Shown: positions 12,401 to 25,050 of the stretch, one piece after another
Layout: every line of letters begins with the position of its first letter
Position numbering within the stretch: position 1 is the first letter of the stretch
NCBI GenBank assembly: GCA_900404475.1
Contig: OUQQ01000104.1
Span: 1 to 50,236, forward strand
Length of the DNA: 50,236 nt
Direction: 5' to 3'
Origin: Spongospora subterranea
Lineage: Eukaryota; Endomyxa; Phytomyxea; Plasmodiophorida; Plasmodiophoridae
The notes under the pieces: model-generated
The model's input: the letters and a program-made list of their open reading frames with translations, nothing else
The model's database searches: none
Told to the model about the DNA's origin: nothing
Position numbers and translations under genes: made by a program

Positions 12401-15400
12401 AGGTATTCTTTCAGGCACTGTTTTGACAAAGTTCGGTTGTGTTTTTGGCATCTGGGATCCACTTCTGGGCATAGGTTTTAAGTTCTTCCTGTGTCAAGTT
12501 ATTAACCTATTTCATGACTTTTGTATTGTCTTTTGGTGATGACCTCAAAACCTCAGGCCTTGCATTATAAAGAATGCGAATTTCGAGCCAACGCCACTGC
12601 AACTACATCATCAATTGAGGCTTTGATTGCAATCAACAATCAACTTCAACAGCCTGAGGCTGCCGGTAATGCATCTTTCTCTCGCTACTTTATTGCATAA
12701 TTAAATTCAAACCATCCCTTGACAGTTGGTATTCTTGAGTATGGTCGTGCCATCAGTGACAAAGTTGATGCCGGATTACGCGAAGAGTGGTACGAGAAGC
12801 TTCATCGATGGGGCGACGCCCTCCATGCTTATGAAAGGAAACAACTTTCGGACCCTGTTAATCCCGATATTGCACTAGGACGAATGCGCTGCCTCAGCGT
12901 TAGTTCAGTTTATGTGTATTTCCTCCGTTTGTCTCCAAAACACGATTGTAAAATGCTATTATGTCAAGTTGTCGCAAAATGGTTTCCGTAATTGCCTTTT
13001 TATTGTCCTGTATGGTTGATCTTGTGATGCCAACAATCCTTCGAATGTTTGCTCTTTGCTCGAAACCGTCTCTCAATTTTGCCGAAAAATGGGCGTTGAT
13101 AGTTTCGATCATAATAGGCTCTGTGCGAATGGGACCGCTTGCAAAACTTAATCGTGGATGTTTGGTGGCCTCGGACTCTGGACCATGACGTGTCTGTTCG
13201 CCAGCGCATGGCACATCTGGGCGCAATTGTACGTGTTTTCATTCGAGGGATGATTTAGGATGTTTCTCTAATTGTTTCTCTTCCAGGCGTCATGTCACTT
13301 GGGAAACTGGTCAGATATTAATATGTTTATCGAAGGAATGGATGCAACTGATGACACTGGTGGCACAAATCCTGGATCGAGCACATTTCATCAACATCAC
13401 AATGGGAATCCCCAGGTTGTTCGGGCTTTGAATTTTTTTTACTCCCTCTTAGCACAGTTTTATTATTGTTGTATAGCATTTGGAAAGTGCATTCTTCCGG
13501 GCGTTGCTGGCAGTGCACCATGGCCAATATGATGAGGCGCGTGAATATATTGACATGGATCGAACGGCGCAGAGCTCTGCGATTGGGGCCCTCGTTGGTA
13601 AAGGATATCGCCGCGCTTATTCGGTCATTGTTCGTTTACAACAACTTGCAGAGGTTTGTTGATGAAAAATGGTTTTGGTGGCAGTTGAATTTTTATTTAT
13701 TTTATTTTCTTCCTGCGTTCTCATTATCGCCTTTTTAAGAGTTTGTATGCAATGACTGTCTTTAGTTGGAAGAAGTGATTGAATATCGCCAAACGACCAA
13801 CGGTGCACGACGCGAAATGTTACAGTCAATGTGGACAACGCGATTATATGGCTGTCAAACCGACGTTGACGTATGGCAATCGCTGTTGGCAGTTCGGGCC
13901 CTTGTTCTGGATTCTTCTGCAGATGTTTGTCGGCTTCTTCATTGCCGCCTCTGTATCTCATTTTTCTTCTTAGACGACCACTCGATTGAAATTTGCGTCT
14001 CTCTGTCGGAAATCTTCGCCTCCTCTTCTTGGTGTTTCTTTGCGTGCAATTCAATCTCTAGATCAAAAAGATCCATTTACCAAGTATGAATGAGTTCGTC
14101 ATTTGTTAACATCTTGACCACAATTTTTATCTCTTCCGTGGTGTGCCACTATTTCTTAAATGCGACTGTGTGCTTATAATATTTCAGGTTTGCCATGTGT
14201 AAACACATCTGGGCGAGCGGCGAACATCAATCAGCCATCGCTGGTTTACGCGATTTTATTAGCGTGATTCCTGAATCTTACGAGAAGAATGGTTGTAAAC
14301 TTTCAAGCAAAGCTCATCGCAAATTGGCCTTGTGGATTCAAGTCTCTTGTACTGATGTATGATTGTCTCAACCACTCCTTTGTTTTTTGATGTATCTTGA
14401 CTGCCGCTTGTAGCCCTCCAAAAACACTGACGAAATCATGTCCCTTCACCGGAAAGCAACTCTCAATGGTCAGTCAGAAAAATGTATAATTCTGTCAGCA
14501 GCTTGTTCTGTCTAATTTGAATATAATCGCGTACTCAGTAGACTCATGTTATATACATTACAGACTTGTACTCCGAATTTTGTCAATATCAACTGTCTAA
14601 TCCCTCGTTTCTATTTAGATGGTGCAAAGAGCTTTAAAGCATGGCAGTCATTCGCCTTGTTCAATTATGGCCTATGCTTGTCTACGTCTAATTCTTCACA
14701 TCATATCATTGCCGCCATTGACGGGTCAGTTTTTTCCGACAATAATTGGTGTCTGTCACTTATCTAGTATTTCTTTGCTCTCTCTGTCAAATGTTCAATG
14801 TTTAGTTCTCGGCCTCTGCCTTTTACAATGTTACTTCGCTTTTAAGATGTCGCGAACAGATTCTTTCGTGTCTTATCGTTAGATGGTGGGCACGCAGCCT
14901 TACAGAACTCTCTTCGCGTTCTTGACCTGGTCTTCCGATTCGGAGCGATTCCAGAATGTACTGCAGCACTGAGACAGGGCATGGAAACCTCTCCAGTGGA
15001 GATATGGATCCCGGTAACGCCAATTTTTATTACAAAACTTCCGTTATGTTTTTTTCTACTATTTCGAGGATTTCCTGATTAATTGCTTACGGTTTTTTCC
15101 ATTCTTGCTTGCCGTTTGAGTGCAACGTCGCTGACACTCGTTTTGAGGTTATTCCCCAAATTATCGCCCGGATTCATACATCGACTGCAGCCATCCGGGA
15201 TCTGATACACAGCCTTCTGTGTCGTATCGGCCGTCATCATCCTCAGGCGCTAATCTATCCATTAACGGTGCCTAACTCCCAATCTTTCTTACCCTTCATT
15301 GCCGTTTGTAAATCCTGCAATCCAGGTTGCATCAAAGTCGACAACGGAGGATAGAAGTACAAGCGCCAAAGAGGTTCTAGATGATATGCGTCACCATTCG

Positions 15401-17976
15401 GCTATTCTTGTAGAGCAGGTATGCATGCAGTTGATTGTATAGTGGTTTTGAATTTTCATATTTTTGCCATCAATGACGTTTCAGTCGGTACTTTCCGAGC
15501 TTTGTTCTAAACATCAATGTGGAACTGCATAACCCTGAGTCTTGATCTGACTCCTGCTTGCAGGCTCTGCTAGTTTCTCAGGAGTTAATAAGGGTGGCGA
15601 TTCTATGGCGAGAAATGTGGCATTGCGTATGCGGTTGTTCCAGACCATGAGTGGTACTATTTGCTAACCCGGTGTAGGGTCTTGAGGAAGCTTCTCGGCT
15701 ATATTTTGGAGCAAAGAACATACCAGCCATGTTGGCGATTGTTGTTCCTCTCCATAAAATGATGGCGGATGGTCCCAAAACCATGAGCGAAGTCTCATTT
15801 CATGTATATATCTTGTTTTATTTGTAACATTTTTTGTTTAGTATTCAGCATTTTCTGTTTTCCCTCGTGAAAATTCTGATGTAAATTTTTCATTGCAAAC
15901 TTTTCACACCCTATTTCTTCAGCAACAGTTTGGTCGGGATCTTCAGGAGGCGTATGGATGGTGTACTGCGTACACAAGGAGCGGCAACGAAGCCGATCTC
16001 AGTGCCGCATGGGAACTGTATCAATCACCTAAATTATCACTATCTTGAATCAGTTGAACCATATCTCAGGTATTGTCACATTTTCCGACGCATATCGAAG
16101 CAGATGACGTCAATGTCGGACCTTGAATTACATCGGTCATCGCCGCTTCTATTGGCAGCGCGTGACCTATGTTTGGCCGTCCCTGGCACCTACCACAATG
16201 TCAATCATCCCGGAAACAACGTTATCAACATCGTCAGTTTCGCTCCTGTTTTGAAAATCATCGAAAGCAAACAGCGTCCCAGGTGTCCTTTTTGTACTGT
16301 GCTGGGTTTATTATTCTGATCTATTCCATTTCTATCAACAGGAAGTTAACTATATATGGGTCAGATGGTAGAAGTTACGCGTTCCTGTTGAAGGGTCATG
16401 AAGACCTAAGGCAAGATGAACGTGTCATGCAGCTGTTCGGTCTTGTCAACATCATGCTAAGGACTGATAGACGGACGTCGACCCGTGATCTTGATATCAA
16501 AAGGTATGGCATTGAACCATTTTAAACCTCAGCGGTTCAAGTGTTTCAAGGTATTCCGTGATTCCGCTGGCCCCCAATTCCGGCCTAATTGAGTGGCTTC
16601 CCAATTGCGACACGATCCATTCTCTTGTAAAAGAATACCGAGATTCTAGGAAGTTCCTTCTCAATATCGAACACCGGCTCATGACCCAGATGGCGCCAGA
16701 TTACTCCAAGCTCACTCTCATGCAAAAAATTGAAGTTTGTGCATGAATGCTGTTGTTCCCTTTTCCGTCGATGGTTCATATTTTGCAATTCAAATCAGTG
16801 TTTTACATGACTTTTGCTTCGCGCTCTTTTTTGATTATGGGCAACAGGTGTTCGAATACGCCTTGGCGAACACTTCTGGAATGGATTTGCACAATATTCT
16901 TTGGTTGAAATCTCGCAATTCTGAAAGTAGGACTGACATTGCTAAATCTTGATCTCTGTAAATTAAACCTTTGGAACAGCGTGGCTTGACCGAAGAACGA
17001 ACTTCACGCGTGCCCTAGGCGTTGCGTCCATGGTCGGCTATGTCCTAGGTTTAGGTGATCGCCACCCTTGCAATTTAATGATCGATCGAGTCACCGGAAA
17101 AATCATTCATATTGACTTTGGAGACTGTTTTGAGGTCGCGATGATGAGGGAGAAGGTAATAGTTTGCTAAGAACGGTTTCTTCTTATTTTTGCTATGCTT
17201 TTCAAGGCACTCATTGCTGTACTTTTCAAAAGCGCTTCTGACAGTTTCATGTTTATCGTCACCGTTACTGAATTTTCGGGCCTGACTTCTTTTTTGGCAG
17301 TTCCCGGAAAAGGTCCCTTTCCGTCTGACCCGCATGCTAATCAACGCCATGGAGGTTTCCGGGGTTGAAGGTAATTTCCGCTCCACTTGTCAGCTAGTAA
17401 TGCACGTGTTACGGGAGCAAAAAGACAGTTTGATGGCAGTTCTTGAGGTACTTCGTTTCGGGTCAAACTGCTAATAATTTGTCGTTAAAGACTTCGTAGG
17501 CTTTTGTCCATGATCCATTGATTAACTGGCGTCTTCTCAAGCCGCAGGTATCCCAACCCAATGAAAGCACATGGTCAGTTCGGTTGGGAAGCGACGAAGT
17601 CGATGACGAAACTGCCGCCTTCGTTTCAGGTGATTTACTCCTTTACGTGCCATGAATTGTTGTTGAACTGCAATGAAAGGATCATCATTCCCATTAAATG
17701 CATCTGTAAGAGGTGTCGAGGTTCAGGACGTTGAACCCGATGTGTTGAACGAACGCGCGCTCTCCGTTATCGAACGTGTTCGAAACAAGTTGACCGGAAA
17801 GGATTTTGCCTCGGAAACTCTTGTAATTTCCTGAAGAATGTTTTTTTTTCTTGATTTTTTTGATGATTTTCATGGTGGTTCAGAATGTCCCCGCGCAGGT
17901 TCATCGTTTGATTCAGCAAGCAATGTCGCACGAGAACCTCTGCCAATGCTATATCGGTTGGTGCCCGTTTTGGTGA
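6406..17976 (+). CDS. TOR: Target of rapamycin (TOR) serine/threonine kinase
   Basis: This giant PIKK gene is split by many short introns. The first exon is about 6406-7197 and the last is 17884-17976. Conserved blocks follow mTOR in order. N-terminal HEAT repeats include [13 protein letters not shown] near 6.8 kb. HEAT and FAT helices then run to about 15.5 kb, with SQSLHHHHTMV- and KKLHVSTINL-like blocks. The FRB domain at about 15.56-16.1 kb has [14 protein letters not shown] and [14 protein letters not shown]. The kinase domain at about 16.3-17.6 kb carries [19 protein letters not shown], catalytic loop [14 protein letters not shown] (near 17,050-17,095) and metal-binding [10 protein letters not shown]. 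The FATC ends [11 protein letters not shown] at the stop. All catalytic residues appear intact. TOR is the catalytic subunit of TORC1/TORC2, coupling nutrients to growth. The start could instead be 6280. Individual exon ends in the middle were not all resolved. Confidence 0.95.
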
Positions 17977-18299
17977 GGGTCCAACTTTTTACCCTCAGAT
18001 TCATTCACTAATAGATTATTTATTGTCGTAAAAATTCAAATGGACATGAATTTTCTCAGTTGTTGAGTGCATCTTAACTTCCAAAACTGAAACAACCTCA
18101 GATCATATACGGATGTTTGCAAATGCGCGTTCTGGTCAATGGACGTATGGCGTTTAAGGTCACAATGACACGGCCGATTTTAGAATGGAAACCTGTTTGA
18201 AAACACAGCGTCGATGTCCTTGCAAGTCATGAAAAAGATCAAACCAATAGAAAATTGAACCCAGACGGTTTAGCATTAACCACATTGGTGTAAGATAGT
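17977..18299. other. Short convergent intergenic spacer
   Basis: About 320 bp separate the TOR stop from the NUP43-like stop on the other strand. It should hold both 3' ends. I see no gene or repeat. Confidence 0.5.
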
Positions 18300-19460
18300 T
18301 TATGGTAGATGAACCTGTACAAGACTGCAGTTATCAGCCGCCATGACCAGATCCTGCACGGAATCGGGCCGCAAGTCGACTGAATTCAACGGAACTGTTA
18401 CTTCCAAAGAGAATTCCTCTATGGATTCATTGCCGTCCAATTTGGCGCGAATATCGCTCAGCGCCAGCAAGCCATCTTGACCGCAAGAAAACATCATTGG
18501 GCTACGCGCCAATACCGGCGTTAACGACCTGCACACGAACTGTAAGGACTCGGTCACAAGTTCAGCACAATTATTGCAGACCAAACGGCAGATGCGACAG
18601 AATGACGACCAAGAACAAGGAGCTGGTCAATGGCCGGGTCTTTGGTTCGACGTAGATCCCAAACACTGATTGTTCCATCCAGAAATCCACCAACGATCAA
18701 GGATGAATCGGGCATTGCACACAGCGAAAGAATCTCGGATTCACAAGTCTGAGATCTAGTGGCAATTACTATTGTGATTTCATTGAAAAAACGGGTACTT
18801 ACGTCAGAGCTGGAGTTGGGCTGCGATTGTCGACGAGTAATAGGCGACGAGACATACCTCCGGTTATCATTGTGGTTGGAGTTAAGAAGGAGAGTGCACG
18901 GAGAGATCCACAGCTCACTGATGATTGGTAGCTAATTGAGGAAGTTTCCAAAGACGCAATTGATATCTTCCCATTTTCAGCCACGCTGGCCAGACCGGAA
19001 TCAAGACGACGGTCGAATCCGGAAATGGCTGTCACAGCACCTGTAGGGAGTATTGGAAAAATGGTTTTAATCCAGAAACGTCGACGCAGACTGGAATGTG
19101 AAGCAATTGAGGCGAGAATGTGAAGTGGCCTATCAGCGCCTTGCATAACGACTACAGAACCGGTGTCGAGACCGCTGGCGATAATCCCGTCTGCTGTACA
19201 AAACATGTCCATTACCTGCCCTGGTACATGGCATTGTGACAGTTGTTTGGCAGGCTGGTCAGGTGATTGCTGCATCTGCCAGGTCTCGACAACATTAGCC
19301 TGTTGCGGGAACAAGCTTAACCATCAGGGCATCACCCAGGAAATTGGTGATGGTCGACCTTCTGCGCATACGATCCTAGAGCGACTTGCCGAAACCCCAT
19401 CCATCGTGCCACTTTCACCTTCTTGTGAACCGGATGGGCGCACCACCTAATATCTGACAT
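18300..19460 (-). CDS. NUP43-like WD-repeat nucleoporin
   Basis: Four exons on the minus strand are inferred with consistent phases: 19460-19359, 19299-18803, 18755-18582 and 18528-18300. They encode about 333 residues; animal NUP43 is about 380. The N-terminus (HKKVKVARWMGFRQVALGSY) matches the NUP43 start region. Beta-propeller blades include VVGGFLDGTISVWDLRR-like sequence and MFSCGQDGLLALSDIR, and the C-terminal VPLNSVDLRP...DNCSLVQVHLP parallels the last NUP43 blade. NUP43 belongs to the Y-shaped (Nup107-160) scaffold of the nuclear pore and also acts at kinetochores in animals. WD proteins diverge easily, so another seven-blade protein is the alternative, but the whole-length order of blocks favours NUP43. 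Confidence 0.78.
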
Positions 19461-19776
19461 GGCGCCCATGTTCAGATTGGCGTCACAATATTCAACAGAG
19501 CTACGGACGGAACTCCGCCGTCAAGGTGACTTTGACAAACTCCACCGGGGAGTTCCCCTTAACAATTCAACAATGTACTCCGAACAAGATTGGAGTACGA
19601 ATTTGACATGTACAGTATTAGACTGGCCCTATTCGCAATGCGTATCACATTCTTCATAGTATCGCGATGGACAAAGAAACTGTATTGCTGTGATTACAAG
19701 ATTACGATATGTTCCTGAAAACATCAGGAAGATATCGATAAAAACTTGGAAAAATATATGGAAATAATATGTTGAA
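19461..19776. other. Short spacer upstream of the NUP43-like gene
   Basis: This stretch should contain the NUP43-like promoter and the 3' end of the PWWP-like gene. I see no additional gene in it. Confidence 0.45.
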
Positions 19777-22073
19777 TTAATTGGAGAATATGTCGTCTGA
19801 AAGACCACGAAGGCGTAAGCTTTGACCATATATGATAAATGCATTTACCAAGAATTTCCTGATCAGAATCTGACAGATCTGTTGCATCGCGCTTTTTGAC
19901 ATTTTTTTTGGATGATCGCTTGGCTGCATTCGTCGTTATTGTTTCGGTAAGGCATTCTTCTTCTGATAAAGCGTGGGAGCTGCTGTGATGCAATTTGGAA
20001 ATCTGAGAGGATTTTTGATAACAAACGTACCGATCTGCGTCAACTTTAGACGTGGACGGGTTCTTTTTCTTCTTCTGTGCCTTCACTTTTTGCAGCGGAG
20101 CTTCGCCTGAGGTAAATTTTAAAAAAAGTCACGAAGACGAACCTTTTAAAGAAACTGATTCCGTGATGATCGGAGAAATCACAATGCCTCTCAACAACAG
20201 GTTCAGATGGAGAAGCCTTTGAAGTCGTTTTCAAAGGCGTTCTCGGCTCGTGCCAAGCACTTTTTGCAGATGATAGAGTTTTTACCTTACCCTGAGGAGA
20301 AATGCATTGCTCATCCTCCCGCTCGACAGGGGTTTTGCTCTTCAACTAAGGTAAGATGTAGGTCGAATATGTAGTACTTAAAATACCTCCGAATCGGAAC
20401 GATTAGGCTTCGAGAAATACTTTAGAATTGTGTTGCTCTGTGGGCAGGATTTGCTGTTCTTATTGATTTTATGTCCCAAACCGGACTCCGGTGTCTCTTT
20501 GCTCTTCCGTTTCATTCGTGATTTTGCAATTCTTGTATCTCGCTCAGGTTCGCTTTTCAATGCCACATCAGAACCGCTTTGCTTGGGCACTGGCCTATCA
20601 ATACGACGGAACCGCCTCGCTGGGTCATCACCAGACGATTCCGAATCTGATACCTGCGGTCTGTTGAGACGTGACCTGAAAACAAATTTTGGCAACTGTA
20701 CTGTCACAATACGAAAGAAAACTTGATGGGACATTAAACAATGCGGTGAAGTAGTTATGTTCCTGCCTTTGTGGGCTTTGTCTCGCAGGTGTGCAGCGTT
20801 TGGGTTTGCGCCTCTTTGAACTTGATGATGTGAAATCCGGATCATCGAGGTTATTTTCATCACTGGAGCTATGGGTTTTCCTCTTTTAAAAACAAAAATA
20901 AGCTTTTGAAGCAAATGATTGGTGTGGATATATACAGGGTCGAGGCCTGCGCCAATAAGATCAGCGTATTCTGGATTATCAGCTCTAAGTTTGTCAATAT
21001 GACTGCGAACTGATTCAGCAACAACATCGGCAATGCGGCAGCCGTCCACAGCAGAAGGTCTGAGCACAAATTTGCGTAGAGGTAACATGCATTCGGTATT
21101 GACAGGTTCGATCATTTTGACCTATTGTACGATTAATGCAAAAACGTCTACCGGCGTGCTGACCCACTTCTGTATCAAGGTCAAGAATATGTCCAGAATC
21201 GAGTTCTAACGGAATATTTGTTTCGAGATAGCGGTGTTTATGAAAAACCTGCCGAAAGTGTTAGATGGCTAGAAAAAAAGGATACAGGCTAAGGAAAACC
21301 TGTAGGACGCGGGCATACATAGCGGATTCTTTGCGGCCGGCAATCTGACCTGGGATCCAAAAGAATATATGTGCACCGGCACTCAATTCATACGTGGTGT
21401 CATCACTAGCCAAACACTTTGTGAGAGAAAGCGACTAGGTGAATGAACGTGGTAATCAAAACATGATTTAGATTAATGTTCTGATTATGAACATTGAAAA
21501 CCGCGGCAGAGTTGTCAGCCAAACAAAGACTGTATGAACAATTTCAACTGCAGCGAAAGATCACCAACCAAGCCGAATCAAGAGATATGTCTTTTTCAAC
21601 GTTAGCTAACGAACCGATGTTAGCACATAACGTGACAATGTGATTTGACAACCTTCTATTTTTCGAATTTGCGCATCATAAGCAGCTTGAGCCTTTTTCT
21701 GGCGTTCACGTTGAAGTTCTTGGGCACTGTCGATTATCATTTGGTACTGATGTGCCGCTGCGGTTGCAAGGCCTTCCCTAAATGATTTTGGTGCATACTT
21801 TTCAACTAAATCCATATCAAAGAGTTTTAGCTGGCTTCGCGGTCGCTCCTGAAGCCTGAAACATTTGAAGTCATATTAGATCAAGTAGAACAAATTCCTC
21901 GACGAAACGAACTTAGATTCCACTACGGGATAGGAAATGAATCGTACGAGATATGCGTTAGGGTTTTTGTTGCAAATTACAACCGCAGGTAGATGTGCAG
22001 CGGTTTTCGCACTACCAATGGGATGCTTCATCGCCCAGACGACTTCATCCACAGATAGTTTCGGTTGATTCAT
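19777..22073 (-). CDS. PWWP-domain-like nuclear protein with charged tail
   Basis: This is a multi-exon minus-strand gene. The best-supported exons are 22073-21913, 21855-21653, 21605-21565, then exons across about 21.4-19.8 kb, ending with 19796-19777. The first two exons give a PWWP-like module: DEVVWAMKHPIGSAK, then LPAVVICNKNPNAYLVRFIS, then KLFDMDLVEKYAPKSF and a helix rich in E, Q and K. PWWP domains read methylated histone tails. A middle part follows (AGAHIFFWIPGQIAGRKESA) that I cannot place. The long C-terminal part is acidic and basic (SDSESSGDDPARRFRR, KKNVKKRDATDLSDSD), typical of chromatin proteins. SNTILKYF resembles a PCNA-binding box with Ser at the usual Gln position. One intron (20766-20676) appears to start GC rather than GT. 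The overall family is not identified, and several middle exon ends are uncertain. Confidence 0.6.
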
Positions 22074-22600
22074 GGGAGTAGATGGGCGTCACCTTGTCTG
22101 TTGATATGCAATAAAAGAAGATCGATGACAATGAGATGATAATACAGGAACCTATAATGATAATGCGGCCTGCTGTCTGTTATCCTTCTGGGACTACTGT
22201 TATTGTCGCAACGATACTCACGGAATAGAGTCGAGTACATACAGTACCTACAGTGTACTGTGTTGTAACGACTCTGACTACACAAGTACACATGTATCAA
22301 TTGCCAAAGACTGTGGACGGGTGAGTTTGTCTTTATCACAGTTAATGTCATGCACAACCTTCTTTTCATCATTTCTGTTTCCATCGGCATTTTGAGTCAT
22401 CGTTCTTCAAGTTGGTCAACAATACCTAGTAACAACTCGCAGTCACACAAGTTGCTTGACGCAACTTGGTAGTGCCTGTTTTGTTGCGTAGCCTCTGCCA
22501 CGTAACCAACCCCTTCCGCTTGACTGCTGCAGTCACCCTATGATGTGTAACATAAAAAGAACGCGCTTTCCTCTTTGATTGATTGCAATATTTACTATAA
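22074..22600. other. Divergent promoter region
   Basis: About 530 bp lie between the starts of the PWWP-like gene (-) and the NT5DC-like gene (+). It must carry both promoters. I see no clear motif or gene. Confidence 0.5.
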
Positions 22601-24596
22601 ATGAATCTATGTTTTATAATCAAAGCCCGATGGTGTTTGCCTAGGATTCTAGGTAGCTCTGCCATTCGCCAAGCCAGGCCGATGACTTCGGTTGCCGAGT
22701 TTCTGGAAAGATGTGAAACTGCTCGCCAACCGAGCCCTATAAGGCAGTCGTTCGCCAACTATCCTGCTGCAAACAGCAAGGAAATCTTCGTTAATAATGA
22801 CACTGGCCTTTCTTACATCAATGTTTATGGGTGCGTAGTTTCGCAATGGTGCTGCGTGGCGCCAATGTCTCGAGCTCTGATGTACGATGAACAGATTTGA
22901 TTACGATTATACATTAGCCAATTACAATAACGCTTTACAAAGCCACATCTACGGTGATTATGTATATCAAATAGTTACGATATTTCTGTTCACATTTTTT
23001 ACAGAACTGGGCACCTCGTCTCTAATCGACCAAATGGGATATCCTCGCGCCTTAAAGGAGAGGAAGTTTGACCCAGATTTCGTAATTAAAGGACTCCATT
23101 TTGACCGGACGACAGGTCGTCGCCATGTAACGTTAGAACGCCATTCATTTGAAATCCATGTTCAGGATATCTCCTCAAATTGGACCAATTTGGTGAGTTC
23201 CAGAATGACACCATTTTATTAGGTCGCGACCAGGTAGGTTCCTTTACACTTACCTCTATACAACCTCTCAATGCATACTCAGGTCCCTCCTGAAATTGTT
23301 TCTGAGGTTTACCAAGGGCGGCGTATGCCGCGTGATTGTTGGTAACGTCCCCATCTTCCATCGACAATTTCTTACAACACACAGATGAATCCAATCGATT
23401 ACGTTTACTCAGCGATATTTTTTCTCTGCCTGAGGCCTGTATGTCTGATGACCTTGTCTACGTTTGCTTCGTGAACCAAAGCTCCGATTTCAGGTCTGCT
23501 GGCCGATGTGGTCCAACATTTTCGTGATCTCAACGCGGAATTCCATCCACTGTACATCTACCAGGATGTACGCAACGCCCTCGAAGGCTTGCACGCAAAT
23601 GGAGCCATCCATCGCAGCATCATGGATAACCCGCAGCTGTTTCTTTCTAAAAGTACTGCAACAAAGCAGTATCTCAAGTCACTTGCATCAGCTGGAAAAA
23701 AAGTTGGTGATAATGCAATCTGCTGCGATTCCCTTTGGGGTTTCTCATTGTTGACAAATCAGGTGTTTCTACTGTCGAACTCTCCATTCCTGTTTATCGA
23801 TTGCGGAATGCGTTTTATCTATGGAGAAGATTGGCGATCACTGTTCGATGTCATCATAGTGTCAGCAGGAAAGCCTGCTTGGTTCGTTCGGGATTCGAAA
23901 TTTCGCCGCGTCGAAGAATCCGGCAAACTGTCATTGCTGCGTGTTAACCACCTTGAAAAAGGCCAAATCTATACTGTAGATATTGCCACTGAATTCACTT
24001 TATCGACCATCCTTGAAATTTTGTAGCAAGGCTCACTTTCGGAATTCGCGCGTCTGACTGGCTGGAGAGGGGACTCAGTCCTGTATTTTGGAGATCACAT
24101 CAATTCAGATTTAGCAGAGCCGCAACGGTTCGCCGTCCTAATTTCTGCCGGAACTTCTGATAATGTTTCTCTAGTTTAGGCGCTTGGAAAACAGCTGCGG
24201 TTATCAAGGAATTGGGTTAGGGAGACTCACTTTGTTAACTCGGTTTAATTATATCCACAGAGCGTGAAATCGAAATCACACACTCGGCGCAATATCGTGA
24301 TAATCTTCAACGGCTACTGTTGATTGAGAAGCTGATCGCCGACGGGCAACTATTCGACGATGACGCCATTGACGTTGTCATCCTAGGTTTGAAAGCTGAA
24401 CGAAATGAGATTCGACGAAAGCTCAAACAGTGCATCAATAAGCATTTTGGCAGCATTTTTAGGTCGAAGATAGCCTTAACTCTTGGTTTAAGATTTTCTG
24501 CAATTAATCCTACCAAGTTAAATTTTTATCAGGTTCATATCTCAGTTCTATAATAGTGTTTGTATGTCCTTTATCATTGATTTCGACATAAGTTAA
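22601..24596 (+). CDS. HAD-type 5'-nucleotidase domain protein (NT5DC / purine 5'-nucleotidase family)
   Basis: Eleven exons are inferred: 22601-22830, 22895-22953, 23005-23192, 23283-23337, 23385-23438, 23494-23702, 23763-23975, 24027-24127, 24175-24215, 24261-24462 and 24533-24596. Phases all agree, giving about 471 residues. HAD motif I is [15 protein letters not shown], with the nucleophile and acid aspartates of the DxD kind. Motif II is [14 protein letters not shown]. Conserved [14 protein letters not shown] provides the lysine region, and [12 protein letters not shown] is motif [17 protein letters not shown] and FGSIFR match NT5DC2/NT5DC3. The N-terminal basic stretch ([17 protein letters not shown]) could be a mitochondrial presequence, as in some relatives. 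The gene hydrolyses or senses nucleoside monophosphates by family, but the substrate is unknown. A broken copy lies at 33819-34337. Confidence 0.88.
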
Positions 24597-25050
24597 ACCA
24601 GTCTTGACTGTGTATGATTGACTATGTGGTTTGCGTTCAAGAACCTATAACACGCGAACGCGATTTTTCTACAACATCGCACGCTACGCTGATATTTACA
24701 CCAGCCGGGTGAGCAATCTAATGCATTACCCATTAGACGGTACGCTATCAGATTGGAAATGTTGTCTTGCATACTCATATTAGGCCAGCGACGTTCTACA
24801 CGCGACGGTCATATCTGCCGCATGAAAGCCCTGCATATATTATTTGATACCAATACATCTCTAGTAGCTTGAAAAAAAACAACGAGGAAACAGCAAACAA
24901 GAGGTTTTTAGAAACTTCCGAAGAGACCGGCATCCGTTTGGCTTTGATCTCGGACTGAACATCTTTCAACATGGCGAGTCTCAGAATTTAAACACTGACC
25001 TAATAATCTAAAACATTCTATACAATAATTTATGGTAAGGAGTTATCGCA
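24597..25050. other. Convergent intergenic spacer
   Basis: About 450 bp lie between the NT5DC-like stop and the RPB3 stop. I see no gene, repeat or RNA here. Confidence 0.5.

Noticed and set aside
22800..22900. Possible frameshift in the NT5DC-like gene
   Set aside because: A normal GT-AG intron (22831-22894) restores motif I without any shift.
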